DNA of 64,000 nucleotides. Source: Adenophora triphylla var. japonica. Taxonomy: Eukaryota > Streptophyta > Magnoliopsida > Asterales > Campanulaceae. The stretch lies in NCBI GenBank assembly GCA_022495995.1, contig JAFEMH010001461.1, positions 124,001 to 188,000 on the forward strand, read 5' to 3'. The notes below the pieces were generated by a model. It saw only the letters and a list, made by a program, of their open reading frames with translations, did no database searches and was not told the origin of the DNA. How positions within the stretch are numbered: the first letter of the stretch is position 1; every line of letters starts with the position of its first letter. Below are positions 44,686 to 57,500 of the stretch, piece by piece. The translations under genes were made by a program, and so were the position numbers.

Positions 44686-46170
44686 TGAAATCAGTCGCAA
44701 GAGTTTATTAAAACTTTTAAGAAAAATGAACATGCGACAATTATATTTTAACAGATTTGTTTTTTGTTTTTTAAATTGATTATTTTCAAAGACCTTTTGC
44801 ATGTGCGTAGGTAATGAAAGCCCAAATCCAATGTCGGGCGGGTCCCGAGGAAGTACCATACCATCAATACAGAAATAAACTCTGGCCCCAAAGACAGAAA
44901 CCGTCGAATATTACCCCATTCATAAAACTTTTTGTTTAAGTTGATTGTCCCTGTATTTAAATTGATTGATATTCAAGTAATTGTCATACCTTTACCTTTG
45001 TAGTTGTACCATACTAAATATAGTAATCCACTATTTTGTAAGAAATGTACTTTACTTATATATCCATAGTATCACAATAAAATTTGACTATAGTTTTAGG
45101 TAAATCGACATTCTGAACTATCTTATTTTGCTCAAATTTCAGTTGTAATCATGTTTTATTTGCAGTTTTTACCATTGTAATGCATTCACTATCCCCAAAC
45201 TATTTTGGGGTGCAACCCAAAGTTTGATATGGGCAATTGAGCAAATAATGGTCAAGTGTATAAAAACTTCATTATTGATGATCCAAGAATTGTTTCGTAT
45301 CAGCATTAGTCCAGTAATAGGTTGTAATCCAGCTACTATAACATGAAATCATGAACAAACAACTTGTCGCAATGCTCTTCGACTAATACCCTCCGGAGTG
45401 ATGATTAGATGTAGTGTTATGAGTTTATAAAACCGTATTGATATGATGTAATATCAAAATAGCCAAGATAACATTACATTTCCACGTAGAATGTTGTCTG
45501 TTATATATATTGGTGACATAGAATGATTATGAATCCCTTGGATCACGGAGATATTGTTGGAGTAACTGTCTCCGAGAATGTAGGAGGTGGTTACAAATGA
45601 CGACGTGGGTAGACACACATGTTGTTTGGTCGAGTTCGCATGAATGATCAAGACCGACCTGAATTCGTGTCTTGGTTAGGCAGAGATTGTACAAGGATGT
45701 GATCGTATGTTGGACGAATCTAGGTCAGGATCACGGAAGGTCGGACAATGAGCTTGGTCGACTGTTCTCCACTGATGGGCTAGTGGACTTGGGGCTGCTT
45801 AATAGGCCCACTTCGTTTGATAGACCTTTGGGATGATCTGGACCTTGGGTATGCCCATTGGGCCTGGCCCATCACTTTTATTCCATTAAGTGGCCCCCAA
45901 CTTTCTGGGTCGACTTGTCGAGCATGAAGTTATATAAAAATTTGGTGATGACTTACTTGGGACGATGATCGAAGGCTGGTTTGGTCACTGTAGGCCGTTC
46001 TCGACAATTGAATTTTGACAATTGGATAAGCCGCCCTTAATGAGCTGTAATATCCATAATGGTACGGATTCTGGCGATTGGACGTCTGTATTGGGAAACG
46101 ACATTTAGCTTAAATTCGGCCCATGTTCTGACAGTTAAACGGTTTTGTCCCCTAGCCTTTCCAATTCAAG
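44686..46170. other. Unassigned intergenic DNA
   Basis: AT-rich with no convincing gene and no LTR pair. At 45600-45950 it becomes less AT-rich with words such as GGTCGACT repeated (near 45755 and 45910), perhaps an old decayed element. It continues the DNA left of 35816, into which E inserted. Confidence 0.4.
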
Positions 46171-46560
46171 CACTACAAGAAAATGAGGATTTAGCTACAA
46201 ATTTTTTAGCTACAAAAATATTTTGTAGTTAAAAGATTTACATTAGCGATGAATTATTTATTCGTAGATAATTCTCTTTGTTTTTGCGACAATATTAGTT
46301 TTGTAGCCAAAAGATAGACTAAGTAAACAAAATAAAAAAATTTGTCGTTGAATGAATTGCTAAAATTTTGATTCCAGGCAAAATTTTTGGCGCACTAAAT
46401 TTCCCTCCAGAGTCAAAATGTAAATAAGATTTGGCTACAAAAATATAAACCATTTGCTATGAAATTATGGCATAGCTAAAATTACCTTTAAAATCACCCA
46501 TAGCATTATGTTAAAATCACCCCTAAAATTTAAGTACATTCTATAATGCATATATTACAA
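46171..46560 (+). mobile_element. CACTA (En/Spm-type) transposon terminus
   Basis: Begins CACTACAAGAAAATGAGG, the typical end of plant CACTA elements, followed by subterminal repeats in both directions (TAGCTACAAA at 46192 and 46208, TTTTGTAGTT at 46223, TTGTAGCC near 46301, TTGGCTACAAAAATA near 46430). The three bases before it are AAG, the usual 3-bp duplication length. The matching end (TTTTCTTGTAGTG) was not found; the right part has probably been displaced by element C. The Transposase_28-like gene at 47520 may be inside it. Confidence 0.75.
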
Positions 46561-46720
46561 TTTATTTAATAAATATATGGAATTAACTTATCAAATTTAA
46601 AAGGTGCCATTAGCCTTTCTCAATGTAAAATCCTTTTCCTTCCCTAATTCTATTATACCTCAACCCTTTTTATTTTATAAACCGCAGCAACAGAGAACAA
46701 CGGCAACGGCGAACTGAGAA

Positions 46721-46873
46721 AGCGGCGATTGAGAGACGATTGAGAGACGGCTTGAGAAGAGACGATTGAGAGACGGACGCTCTCAACCGGCAACAGAGAA
46801 AGCGGCGATTGAGAGACGATTGAGAGACGGCTTGAGAGACGATTGAGAGACGGACGCTCTCAACCGGCGGCGA
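46721..46873. repeat. Tandem duplication of GATTGAGAGACG-rich unit
   Basis: Two units of about 80 and 73 bp (46721-46800 and 46801-46873), each built from GATTGAGAGACG and GGCTTGAGA words and ending GACGCTCTCAACCGG. The second lacks an AAGAGA-type segment. It precedes a leader-like stretch (46880-47080) with a donor-like AAAGGTACCC at about 47074. Confidence 0.85.
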
Positions 46874-47099
46874 CCCACATCAGCAAGTTTTTGCAACCTA
46901 ATTCCCAGCTCACAATCAATCAAATTATAAAAGGATAAGTTCAAATCCTTCTCAAACTTTACCCTCCTCAAACTCTCAAGAACCTAACAAATACACGAGC
47001 AAGGAAAGCAACTCCAGCATTTAGCAGATTCTTCTCCAGTGTTACAGTTTCGTTCTATTCTTTCGAAATCTCAAAGGTACCCATCAATTTCATTGTTCT

Positions 47100-48623
47100 A
47101 GGTTTAATTTTGAAATTCCTTTGTTTACGCCGTGGCTAGGACCTTCGGCTTTGAGCTATGGGTTAGGTATGGTTATAACTGTGTGAACTTTAGGATTTAC
47201 AAACGGTTGGAGGGTCCCTAGAAGAAGTTGACCCTAGCTAAGTGTATCACTATCTTAGACATGTGGAGCTTATTCTATGGTGAAATAGGGTTTCCAACAG
47301 GTGAGTGTATGGGAGACTTGGAGGCGGACGATCTACGGATTATCCGTTTTCGTCTCTTCAACAAATTAATTGACCACTTAATCATCTTTTACATCAAATC
47401 CAATAAACCACCGTTTCCTCGTGATAGGTTAACTTTTCCAGGGGAATCTAGGTCATCCTTAGATAGCTCATAATTTTCATCTTCTAGGTCTGATTCCCAT
47501 ATTTCTGTGTCTTCTGCAGAAATGGCAGCCAGCGACCAGCAATCTGCAGGCTCTACATCATCGAGCTCCTCCTCAGGCAACATCATGGATAAGTTTTGCT
47601 CGAAGGTGGTGCCAGGTCGAAATGAGAGAGGGTATGTGGCCCCCAGGCCTACTGTTGGTAAGAAGAATGCTGAGTCTCGCATTTGAATCCTCCACAATCA
47701 CTTTGAGGTGTCTCGAGCAGACTTCCAGCTAACCCACTTTACTGAGAGGGAGAGGAAGGCACAGTCTTGGTCACACTAGGGTGTCATTACGACCAAAGTG
47801 GATTTATATTATGGCCAAAAGCCGGCTTGAGTCTTCCCTTGGACCCTTTCATCAGTGAGTTCCTTGGGTGTATGGTGGCAGTCCCCATGCAGCTCAGAGC
47901 TAATACAGTCAGGGTGTTAGTGTCTTTTGCCATGATTTGCAGGTTAGTAGGATTTGAGTTGTGTATATATGTCTTTATATTTTTTTAAGGTTGTTATGAA
48001 TGAAAAGACATGGGGGATCAACACCCCAACTAAGGCTAAGGCTCCCAAGTTGTTTGTCAACTTGCTCGACAAAGTTTCTGGGTAGAATAGTCACTTAATT
48101 TTGGTTGAAAGTAGGAAAGGATGGGAGTTCTCCTTGCCTGAGGAGGATTCTGAATCCATGAAGGAGGAAGAATATTGGGTCCCAAAGTGGAGTTATGAAC
48201 TCACTCGTAGGTTGACGTTAGTAGCTCAGAGGAGCACTGTGAGTTGGGCCACCCTGGGGTCTGACAAGGACTACTTCATCCAGGCAGGGATGATTATGGT
48301 AAGAGATGGTGAAGTGGCTCCTATGGTCCCCATTATAAGAAGTCTTAGGTACCAAGATTGGGTGATACTTGAGATGGAGAGGTTCGAGTCCCAATGCCAT
48401 TACTGTAAGAAGAAGCCCGGCCACTGCAGAAGTCTATTCCACTATGGCGGTAAAGTACTTGTATTGTTTTTGTTTTTATTTTGAATTTTTACTCGTCATT
48501 CTAAATGCTGACTTTCTTCCTTTTTGTTGTGCAGTTCTTACTCGCGAACAAGAGGCTCAGATGGATCAAATCGTGGACCTAGGTGACCACAGGAGAAGCA
48601 GGAAAGAGCATGGGAATGCTAAT
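47100..48623 (+). pseudogene. Transposase_28-like ('putative gypsy type transposon') protein, broken, cut by element C
   Basis: The recognisable core is KAGLSLPLDPFISEFLGCMV followed by VPMQLRANTVRVLVSFAMIC (about 47815-47940), which matches the family pattern 'G-L-x-PLHPF ... QL-x-PN-x-x-R-x-L-x-x-F'. An N-terminal Ser-rich piece starts at 47522 (MAASDQQSAGSTSSSS). After a probable short intron (47943-47989) come KTWGINTPTKAKAPKLF and the 127-codon frame 48101-48484 with KGWEFSLPEEDSESM, a Trp-containing block and CHYCKKKPGHC. A second intron (48450-48534, GTAAAG...GTGCAG) joins correctly in frame to LTREQEAQMDQIVDL. Stops near 47681 and 47788 and frame changes break it. The frame is interrupted at 48624 by the LTR of C. 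These proteins are of unknown function. Confidence 0.6.
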
Positions 48624-50340
48624 TGTAAGTACTCCAATTTGAATTGTTAGTATTTCCGTTAGAAAACTAACGAAAGCCTTCACATTCTTAACCTAAGCCT
48701 TAACTTTTCTAACAAAACCTAACTTTTCTAACAAAGCAAGGGTAAGTTGGGGATTGCTATTTGGAGTTAAGCATGGTAAAGAATCTTACAAAAGGTAAAA
48801 ACCCGAAATGGGTAAGTCAGAAACAACAAATTTGGTTGAGTTTTTAAATAAAATATTCCTCTTGTCCAAAGCCTGGAGCAGCATTTAATGAACAGTGCAC
48901 GCTTACATACATATCCGCGCGGATGGAAATGAATTTTTCAGAGGCCTATAAATAGAGCCCCTCAGTCTCAGAAAAACCATGAACAAAAGGAAGAACAACT
49001 CACTCACAATAGCACTGGCGAAAATATTATAGAAAATAGTGGGAATTCCCTTGAATTGCCACCTTTTTCTTAATCATTTTCCCAAATTTCACTCACCAAA
49101 TACTCACCAAATTCAAGTCTCAAACACAAACACAAAGAAGATAGGATACCACCATTGGTAAACCCTCCTTCTCCTTACCTTAAACCTCCCTCATCCATGT
49201 ATGCATCTCACATTTCAAAGATGTAACTTGTTTGTTGTCCATCCCTTGCCTTAGATCCAAGAGGATCACCATGGAAGTTCATCTCCATGGATGATCTTCT
49301 ACAAGGATCAACATTCCTTCCAAATTGTTTTTACTTAATTGAAAACATTTTTCCAAACCTAAAATCAATTTTCACAACAAAAAATCTTTATTTCAAGTTG
49401 AATCTCCCCTTCCCAAGCAAATGAAGTGCTTCAAGTCCTAATGTACCCTAAGGATGGCTTGATATAGTAGATCACCACTAAACATGTCTAGTGATCACTA
49501 ATCAAAGCCTAAGGAAATGGGGACAAAGCATGGATGCAAACTCCCTTAAAATCACATTTTCCTTCTTGAGAATGTTGCTGTCCAGTAGCCTTTCTCTAAG
49601 ACCTCTGTCCATTGTCTAATTTTTTGGACACAGAAAAACTTGAAATTTGGTGTTGACTACAAAATACTTTTTGTAGCCAACATCCATAAGATTCCAGAAA
49701 TATTTTTTACTTTATTTTTTGTGTGAGTATAACTCCCTTTTTAAAATTATTTTCTAAAAGTCAGTTTAGCAGTTTCTGGAAATCCAGATTTCACATCTGT
49801 GATTTCCAGAAGGTTCTGGTCCCTCAAATCATCTCCAATCATAAAAATATTTTGCAATCACCTTATTTAAGATGTTTTGAACAACTTTCATTCTCTGACA
49901 TTCCTCAGATTCTGAAGTTTTAAAACTCTTAAATCCATTTTAAAATTAAGTGTCCACTGTCTTTTTCATTCTGGCAGAATTGACTTTCAACTTCAAGGAG
50001 TCTTTTGAGTACCAAAACTCAACCCTAAAATCATACCAAAAATTATGGGACTTTTTTAATGTCTTAAAAAGAGTTTTCAATTTTTAGTTCTCTCAGTTTG
50101 CACTTATTTTAAATAAAATGAACACACACACACACACACAAATGGTTTCATATTAGGAAGACTCGTTTTACGAGGCATTCCGGGTGAACCCTAACGTTCT
50201 TCCCGGAGTGTAACATGACCTCCGAACCCAAATCTCTAATCTCAGGCTTTTTTCAATGTTTTGGCCCTTAAAATAAAATTGGCGTGGCGACTCCGTTTTG
50301 TTGATTTTCAAAAAAAGAAAAATCCGGTGGCATCATCACA
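48624..50340 (+). repeat. 5' LTR of element C (1717 bp)
   Basis: TGTAAGTACTCCAATTTG at the start and CATCATCACA at the end, next to the PBS. TATA box at 48947-48954, CCGCGCGG 25 bp upstream. A (CA)n run lies near 50119-50141. The end region has GGCGTGGCGACTCCG, also found reversed in A and B. Confidence 0.88.
48915..48954 (+). promoter_or_regulatory. LTR promoter of element C: CCGCGCGG and TATA box
   Basis: CCGCGCGG (48915-48922) and TATAAATA (48947-48954, followed by GAGCCCC) are separated by 24 bp. The TATA box and downstream GAGCCC match B; the palindrome matches A. Confidence 0.7.
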
Positions 50341-50341
50341 G

Positions 50342-50359
50342 TGGCGACTCCGCTGGGGA
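50342..50359 (+). other. Primer binding site of element C
   Basis: TGGCGACTCCGCTGGGGA, one base after the LTR. Identical to the site of element B. Confidence 0.88.
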
Positions 50360-51570
50360 CCAATAAATGAGCTTTATCTTTTTTTAAAAAAAAATCAAAA
50401 AAAGGAAAAGCTTTTGTGGGTCAAACTTCCGTCCCGGCATTTGAAACCATTTGTATTGTGTGTGTGTGTTTGTTTTGCACATTTCATGTTGTTTTGACTG
50501 TCCCAGAAGAATCGGTATCTTGACTGTCGGAATCACTTCCTTAACAGTTCGAATTTTGTGCTTATGTGTTTATGTGTTTATTTGCTTTAAAAAAAAATTA
50601 AAAAAAAAATTCGAAAAAATATTCAAAAAAAAAATTTCAAAAAAAAAAGATTTTCAAAAAAAAAAAAAATTTCAAAAAAAAAAATCATTTTCAAATTTTT
50701 CGCATGCATCATACTTTTTAAGACACATAAAAATTTCTATTTTACTCAGAAAAGGAAGATAGACTGCTTGCACACTACGCGCACTTGGCCTTACACTGCA
50801 CACTACGTCCTTAACCCGGGAAAATCCCAGTAGCAGCCCGTTTGGCCTTATTGCACCTCTCGGTGCGAGCACGGGACTACCCAAACATCCCTTGGAGCCT
50901 AGTGTCGACCATGCACTTGTCCGTGACACTTTGTCCGAGACCCGGTTGGTTTTTAGTTTGGTCCGTGTCATGCCCGGTCTGTGCATACACCATTCCTGTC
51001 AAGCCTTAGTCGGCATACCAAGTCAATATCTTTCGGGGACCCTTAATCAGTCAAAGTCATGCCGGCTTTCCACCGCGAACTTTGACCAGATATTGACTGG
51101 CGCCTTGACTTTGACTTTGACTTTGACTGGCACAACTTATGCACCGACTCCCGGCATGACACTGAGTCATCAAGGATTAATGATTATTCCATGTCTAATT
51201 ACGGCTTAACTAACAACGGGTCAAGATCAATTATGGACGTTTATCAGTCCGAACCATGCCGACTTTTCGTCGAGCCCTCTGGACATGATCTTGACCTTTG
51301 ACGTCAGCTTTGTTCGTAATTTACATCGAATACTCGTTAAGACTAGATTACCCGCCAGACTTTAGGATCGTTTTTCTTTTCGGTCGGTGGGACCTGCTTG
51401 CCCTACGGAACCCTTGTTCGAGGTTACAGGTTGAGGGTCCGCAGGCGTAGTGATGGGGCCCACTGATCCAGGAATCAGAGTAGTTTGCGAAAAAGAAGAG
51501 CAATCTTTTCCAACCGCTTAGGTTTAATAAAATACGTTTTAAGTAAACAAGAACAAATAACTGCATGTTG
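50360..51570 (+). other. Element C 5' leader
   Basis: Non-coding. A-rich low complexity at 50586-50700. Block 50800-50960 matches the leaders of A and B. At 51100-51125 there are runs of TTTGACTT. The open frames in it are shadows. Confidence 0.7.
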
Positions 51571-54020
51571 CATGAGCCCTAAGCCCAAACACCTACCCTC
51601 CTTCACTCCCAAATATCTGAACCCTCATGTCTTTCCCCCGGCAGCTCCTCACAAAGCTTGGTTTCGGGCGCCGGGTCACCGTTTGATCAGTTGGGAAGAG
51701 TCAAGCGCATCATCAGCTTCACCATTTGTTCCGACTCCGGGTTTCGTAATGTCCGCATCACCCGGTAATGATGGGGGACAACGGCACTCCGCCTCACGGG
51801 ACCTCTCAAACGTAATGAAGAAGTGGAATCGGTTAGCGAACGTATGAGATTGCGACAGGAAGCACAGATTAATAGCCTTATGGAAGCCATCAGGAGCCAT
51901 GGTTTGGCCGCCAGTCTCAATCCCGATAGCACCTTCACCGTGGAAGAAGAAGAGGATCCTAATCCCACTCTCAGTCGCCCTGATTACTCCAGGATGCCAC
52001 CGCCCACCTCCTATGGTACTACTACCAGGACCCATGCTCCTCGATCTTCGGGTCGCCCACTCCCCCTGCCTACACTACCGGGATCCATGCCGCATGACGG
52101 GGCGAACCGGTTCTCGGTTCCTCGGTGGGGACAAAATCAGCATGGAATGTCTTCTCACGGTTGGGGATATCTCGGAATGCCACAAAGAAATTGGGATCCC
52201 GTCTCGGCTCGAAACGACCAAGCCGGACCTTCACAACAGCAGTGCAGAGTACCGCAGCAACAGTTTGGGATGCCACCACAGTTTGATTATGGACAACAGT
52301 CAGGAGCCCCTCCTCAGAATGATACCAATTCAGCTGCTCCTAGCACAGCTCCTACAAACCCATTTCTCACTCAGGGACCAATGGGCCACCAAGCCCCTAA
52401 TCCAATTTCATCAGAATCCCTCGGACCGCAATGCCCTCTCGGCTACACACCCTCGCCACAGCCTGGCATACAGTTCAACAACCAGGGACAACAGCCTGCA
52501 CCTATGCCTACCTATGAATCTCAACTCGGAAAACCAAGCTACCCGGCTACATCAGGCCTGCCTCCGCCCACTCTGCCGGTTGAAAGTCAACAAGCTGCAA
52601 GGTTCTATCCCTATGCCCAGGCTCCTACTCACGCTCCCCAGTGATAGCTCCTCACTCTAGCTCAGTCACTGGTCTGAATGCCATGGCTCCACCACAAGAC
52701 CCTAACCTGGCCTGGTTCATGGAGCAACACAAGGAAATGAAAGCACAGATTGCCGAATTGACTGCTAAGAAGTCTGCCTTCCGGCCTACGGACCCGGACT
52801 CCATTGTTCCCTTACCCCACAAGTTCGTGATGCCTAATCTGGACCTATTTGATGGGACTGCATGCCCGAAAACTCATCTGGACACATATACCTTGGCAAT
52901 GAAGGCCAAAGGATGCACCAATCAGCAGTTGGCTGACTATTTCAGTCTCTCCTTGAAATCCAGTACTCTAAAATGGTTCTTCCGCTTAAAACCCGAGGCC
53001 AGGGCTACATGGGATCAGATCACCAGTGCCTTTACAGAGAAGTACAAAGCTAATTTGGAATGGAAAACAAATAGGGTTGACTTGCAGACAACCGTGCAGC
53101 GTCCCGATGAGAGTGTTGGGGATTTCTACAAGCGGTGGAATCTGAAACTCAGTGAGATGGCCATCTCTCCTTCTGAAGAGGAACAGTTGGACATCTTCCA
53201 GTCGTGCCTAAAATCACATTTGAGAACCTCCCTCAGCCACTTCCCCTACTCAGACTTGCGCGCTATGGTTAACTCCGCGGATAAGTTTGAAAAGGCTTAC
53301 AATCAACAGCCGGCTGCTGCACCTGCTTACAGATACAGAGCTCCTCCCTCCAACACGGTTCCGGCTCCTGCTAAAGGTAAAAAGGTGATCAACTACGCAG
53401 GGAAGGAATGTAATAATGCAACTCCTTTTGCTCCCAGGAAACCAGCTGAGCCCAAGCCTCGGGTCATAAACCTCGAAAGCTTTGGAATGCCTCTGAACGA
53501 CATCTTTAGAGGATTAGTGAAAGAAGGCTTGCTGCGGCCTTTGGAAAATTTCTAACGCAGAAATCCGAATGCTCCCGTGGATACTTCTAAGTTCTGCGCT
53601 TTTCATCAGGCCCACGGACATCTAACAGATAATTGCTTTACTCTGAAAAAGGAAATCCAAGGATTGATAGAGCAAGGGAAGTTGGAAGGCCCCGAGGGGC
53701 CTAATACAGTCAAAAATCCCTTCTCGAGAAATCAAAACCAGGTGAACATGATTGAAGACGGAGAACCTTCGCATGTCCAGGAGGATGCGAAAACTGATGA
53801 AGACCTCCAAATACCCATGGCCAACCTTGTCGAGGATCCTGAATTCGGATTCCCCCTCAGCCTTGAGGATGGTGAGCAAACCAACCCTCCTTGTTCTCAT
53901 GTTAGAAATTTCTTGCAAGAATATGAGGCTCGCTATTTCTCGGAGGAAGGGAAAGCCGATGTCAAGAACCTGGGCCGTTCCGACCAAATCATGAGAAAAC
54001 CATTTACACGAGATGGTTAG
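51571..54020 (+). pseudogene. gag: Element C gag with CHHC knuckle (frameshift and two stops)
   Basis: Starts MSPKPKHLPSFTPKYLNPHV at 51571. A frameshift near 51840 moves to the Pro/Gln-rich frame ending at 52644 (stop). The gag core frame (52641-53555) has VMPNLDLFDGTACPKTHLDT, LKWFFRLKPEARATWDQITS and a stop after RPLENF. The last piece (53577-54020) has the knuckle CAFHQAHGHLTDNC and an acidic tail (NMIEDGEPSHVQEDAKTD). About 800 codons in total, long for a gag because of the Pro/Gln-rich N-terminus. It would form the particle shell. Near-identical order to A gag, with A diverging after the knuckle. Confidence 0.82.
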
Positions 54021-54067
54021 AGCAATCAAGGAAGATTGAGCAAGAAAGCTTCAGACGGGCGCCTGTA

Positions 54068-54382
54068 TTGGGGCTTATTAGCAAAGAGGCCAAAGAACAC
54101 CTGGAGTTAGTGCACTTCTGCAAGATGGTTTTGGGAGAAGCCGAATACGATCCCGAGGACAGTGAAAATGAAGAATCAGAGGAGGAGGATTGCTTCTATA
54201 TCCTTCTTGGAGTCAAGTACGTGCCGCCCCCTCTCACTCTTCCCCCACAGTTTCTGGGAGGAGAAGCGGAGTCGCAATGGCCGCTTCCGGCAATGGGGGC
54301 ATATGACAATTTCTCGTGCCGCACGCACCCGTCCTCCCCTAACGTATTTGATCGGCGCTCTCTCTCACCGAAATCCCGGTAG
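54068..54382 (+). pseudogene. Element C gag-protease linker fragment
   Basis: 104-codon frame beginning MGLISKEAKEHLELVHFCKM, very acidic in the middle (DPEDSENEESEEEDCFYILL), then a PPPLTLPPQFLGGEAES stretch. It lies between gag and the 1033-codon frame. Probably part of the original polyprotein separated by frameshifts. No known domain. Confidence 0.4.
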
Positions 54383-54504
54383 TATGGGAAGATGACTCGA
54401 TGACGTAATGACAAAGTGATGATGATGATGACGACGAAAGTGAGGAGTCAACTGAGGCCCAAGATCCGAAATCAATCTGGAACAATCATGCCGGAAATGA
54501 CATA

Positions 54505-57500
54505 ATGGGAGCCGGACACAATGGTTGGTTGTCAGCAAGCGACGATGAAGGACCGCCAGAAAATGCGGGTCAGATACCGATGGGGACGGACCCCCACGAA
54601 GTACTCCTCGTAAGATGCACTTGTGGTCAGTGCCCGGATACCTCAAAGGATGAAGAACAACAAAGCCCACTTGCAGATCCATACATATCCAAAATCCTAG
54701 AGCACAATGTTCCCTACAAGGACCTAGCAGGCGAAAAGAGAAGGTTCATTGAAGCACTGGTTGAAAAGGGAGGTTTTCAGCAACCGGAAGACGATGAATT
54801 CGTAAACGTCATCGGTTCCTTTTCTTCCTTTCCTAAAACAGACGGCATCACAACTGTAAGGGTCACTGCCAAGCCGCTTGAACACACCGAGTGCATGGAG
54901 TCACTGAAAAGGGTTATTGATCTAAATGTCTCCCCATTCGCCTTCATACCCATGGACCCACATGACGCTTTCTTAATTGCTCCTGTACCCAACAATGGAC
55001 CCCGGGTACTCCTCATTTGGACCCAGATCTACCGAGCGGTTACGTCAAACTATGAAGGGGAGCGTTGTCTATCCTTTACTTGTGGTTGCCCTGCTTGCAA
55101 GGGCGAAAGAAAGAAGATGTATGATGAGATGGAGGCTGATAGCCGTAAGATTGAGGAAACTTCGGAAGACGATTATGAAACCGAAGACATGAAAGCCATG
55201 AATTTTCCTGGAGCTGAACACGTGGATGTCATAGAGCTCAACACTGCCTACCATGCTTTGGGGAAAGGGTTTTCAGACACCCGATCCAAGAAGATAGTTG
55301 AAGATCTTTTAGAAAGAGGGAAACTGACTCCCATCCTCCCCAAAGAAAAAGTGACCATGGTCAGGTCAAATCCGCCCCGAAACAAAGTAACAATCCTTGT
55401 CAGGGTTACCCAGGAAGAGGTCACCTTCCCCGAATGTATTTCAGCTCTCAGAGAAGTCCTGGAAACCAGCATGATACCCGATGCTCCTCCCACGCAGAAT
55501 GCTATAATCGTCTCCAGCTCTGAGTATTACAGAAAGGAACCAGAGTGGCTGCACTATACCGGAGATGAAATCGAAAAGCCGCCGAGCCCTGAGAATAGCA
55601 ATTCCTGTTGTATGATAACTATGGACAAGGCAGGCTATGAAGGCAAATCAGAGGACACCCTAGCTCTGTGGGCCATCCAGGGGACAGCAACACAATCTCG
55701 GGATCAAAAGCCTGTGACATGGGAAGCAGTTTTAAAAGCTGCCCAGGAAGGAGCCATTACAACTCAAGCTCAGCCCCTCACCGTTGCTAGACTCCGTCAG
55801 AACCAGTGGCCGATAGCTAAAAAGGCTCCCCCGTTGACCTTGGCAGCATTGAGGAAATCTAGTCAAGAAGCGACTGATGAGGAAGTCAACCTGTTGACCC
55901 GATCCGGGCAGATCTACCAGGGGAATCCCAAGACAGATAAGAAGGTAGCAGATCAAGCACCAAGGGAAGACCGTCTCCCCTATGCCAAGATAGCCGAAAC
56001 TCCTGACCTCGAGAAGGAGGATCCCATGCTCACCCAGCTGAAACAAACTCAGGCCAACATCTCATTGTGGTCCCTGCTTACCTCATCGTACCCCCACAAG
56101 CTAAAGCTGGAAGAAAGCCTAGCCCGCATGCTAGTCCCTATTGATGCTACTCCTGATGATGTGGTGCAGTTAATTGGGAATATCCACTATGGGAATATAA
56201 TCACTTTTACAGACATCGATCTCCCTCAGTTCGAAGCCGATCATAACGAGCCCCTCTTCATCACAGTCCAGCTGGATGAACGACGTCTTCCCCGAGTTTT
56301 GGTTGATAATGGGTCCGGGATGAATATCCTCCCGGCTAAGATCATGAGTCTGCTCGACATCAAATCCACAGATTTAAAGCCTTCCTCCCTCACAGTCAAA
56401 GCTTATGACTCTACATCCCTCACAGTACTTGGGGTTGCTACTTTGGCCCTCTGGTTTGGCAAAAAGATGATACCTGTGGAATTCAAGGTTATCGACATCC
56501 CGATCACCTTTAATGCCCTGCTGGGAAGACCTTGGCTGCATCAAGTTAAAGGGGTTGCCTCGAGCCTCCATCAGTGTGTGAAGTTTGTCTCGGATGGGGA
56601 TTTGACAACCATTTATGGAGACCTAGTCACTTTTGAGGGCACTGATACGGGTGGGATACCTATTCTAGAGATCAAACATGACGAGGAAGGTCTCATGCTA
56701 ACAGGCTTCACGGTCGAGCCTCCCAAAGCCCAAGTTTGTAACATAGATCTGACGATCACTCGGGACAAGATCCCTCCAGTCTTGAAGATGATGAGAAGAA
56801 TGAGCTACCTGCCCGGTCTCGGTCTGGGGAGGCATCAGCAAGGAACTCACAAAGTTATTGAGGTAAAAGGACAGAAAACTCGCCACGGCCTGGGATATGA
56901 GGCCACCTCGGTAGACACTACGAAAGAAAAGGAAATTGCCCGGAAAAGGGGAGAAGCTGCCACAGGAAGGGTCCCGATGAACGGCCCTAAACCTCTCCCT
57001 TTCAGTCCTCATTTGGATGACTACTTTGTAAAAGGTACGACACAGCGGGGTAGCGCCCCAGTCAAAGAGCCTTCTCCGGCAGAGGGATGGATGAAGTTAC
57101 AGCATGACCTTAACAAGCTCAGAGGAACCAAGGCAAATCAGGTTCTTAGATTGTTTTTGGATCTACCCAAGATACCTGGGGCTACCACTACCATGGAGAG
57201 CGAGTACACTTTCAAAGGCGTTCCAAGCCTAGTAGAGCAGTTCGAGAAGCTTGCCACTGTGATCCCAACTGTCCAAGAAGGCCCAAAGCCTGAGTTTGAG
57301 TTGACAATGCCGAAAGCCAAAGCCACAGAAGTCTTTTCAGATGATTGGGATGGTTCGATTATGCAGCAGTTATTCGGAGAAGAGGTTCAGGTGCCAGACC
57401 TGATTGATTTCGGTTTAGTCAAAGAGATGATAGCAATGATTGAGGAAGGAGAACAGCGCAAATCCCGAGTCATGAGGCCCCTGACAGCAATGCCATTGAA

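Noticed and set aside
53622..54029. 135-codon - strand ORF opposite C gag
   Set aside because: Shadow of gag coding sequence; the sense strand carries the knuckle.
54365..54682. 105-codon - strand ORF with His-rich tail
   Set aside because: Complement of the GATGATGAT-rich linker in C; composition artefact.
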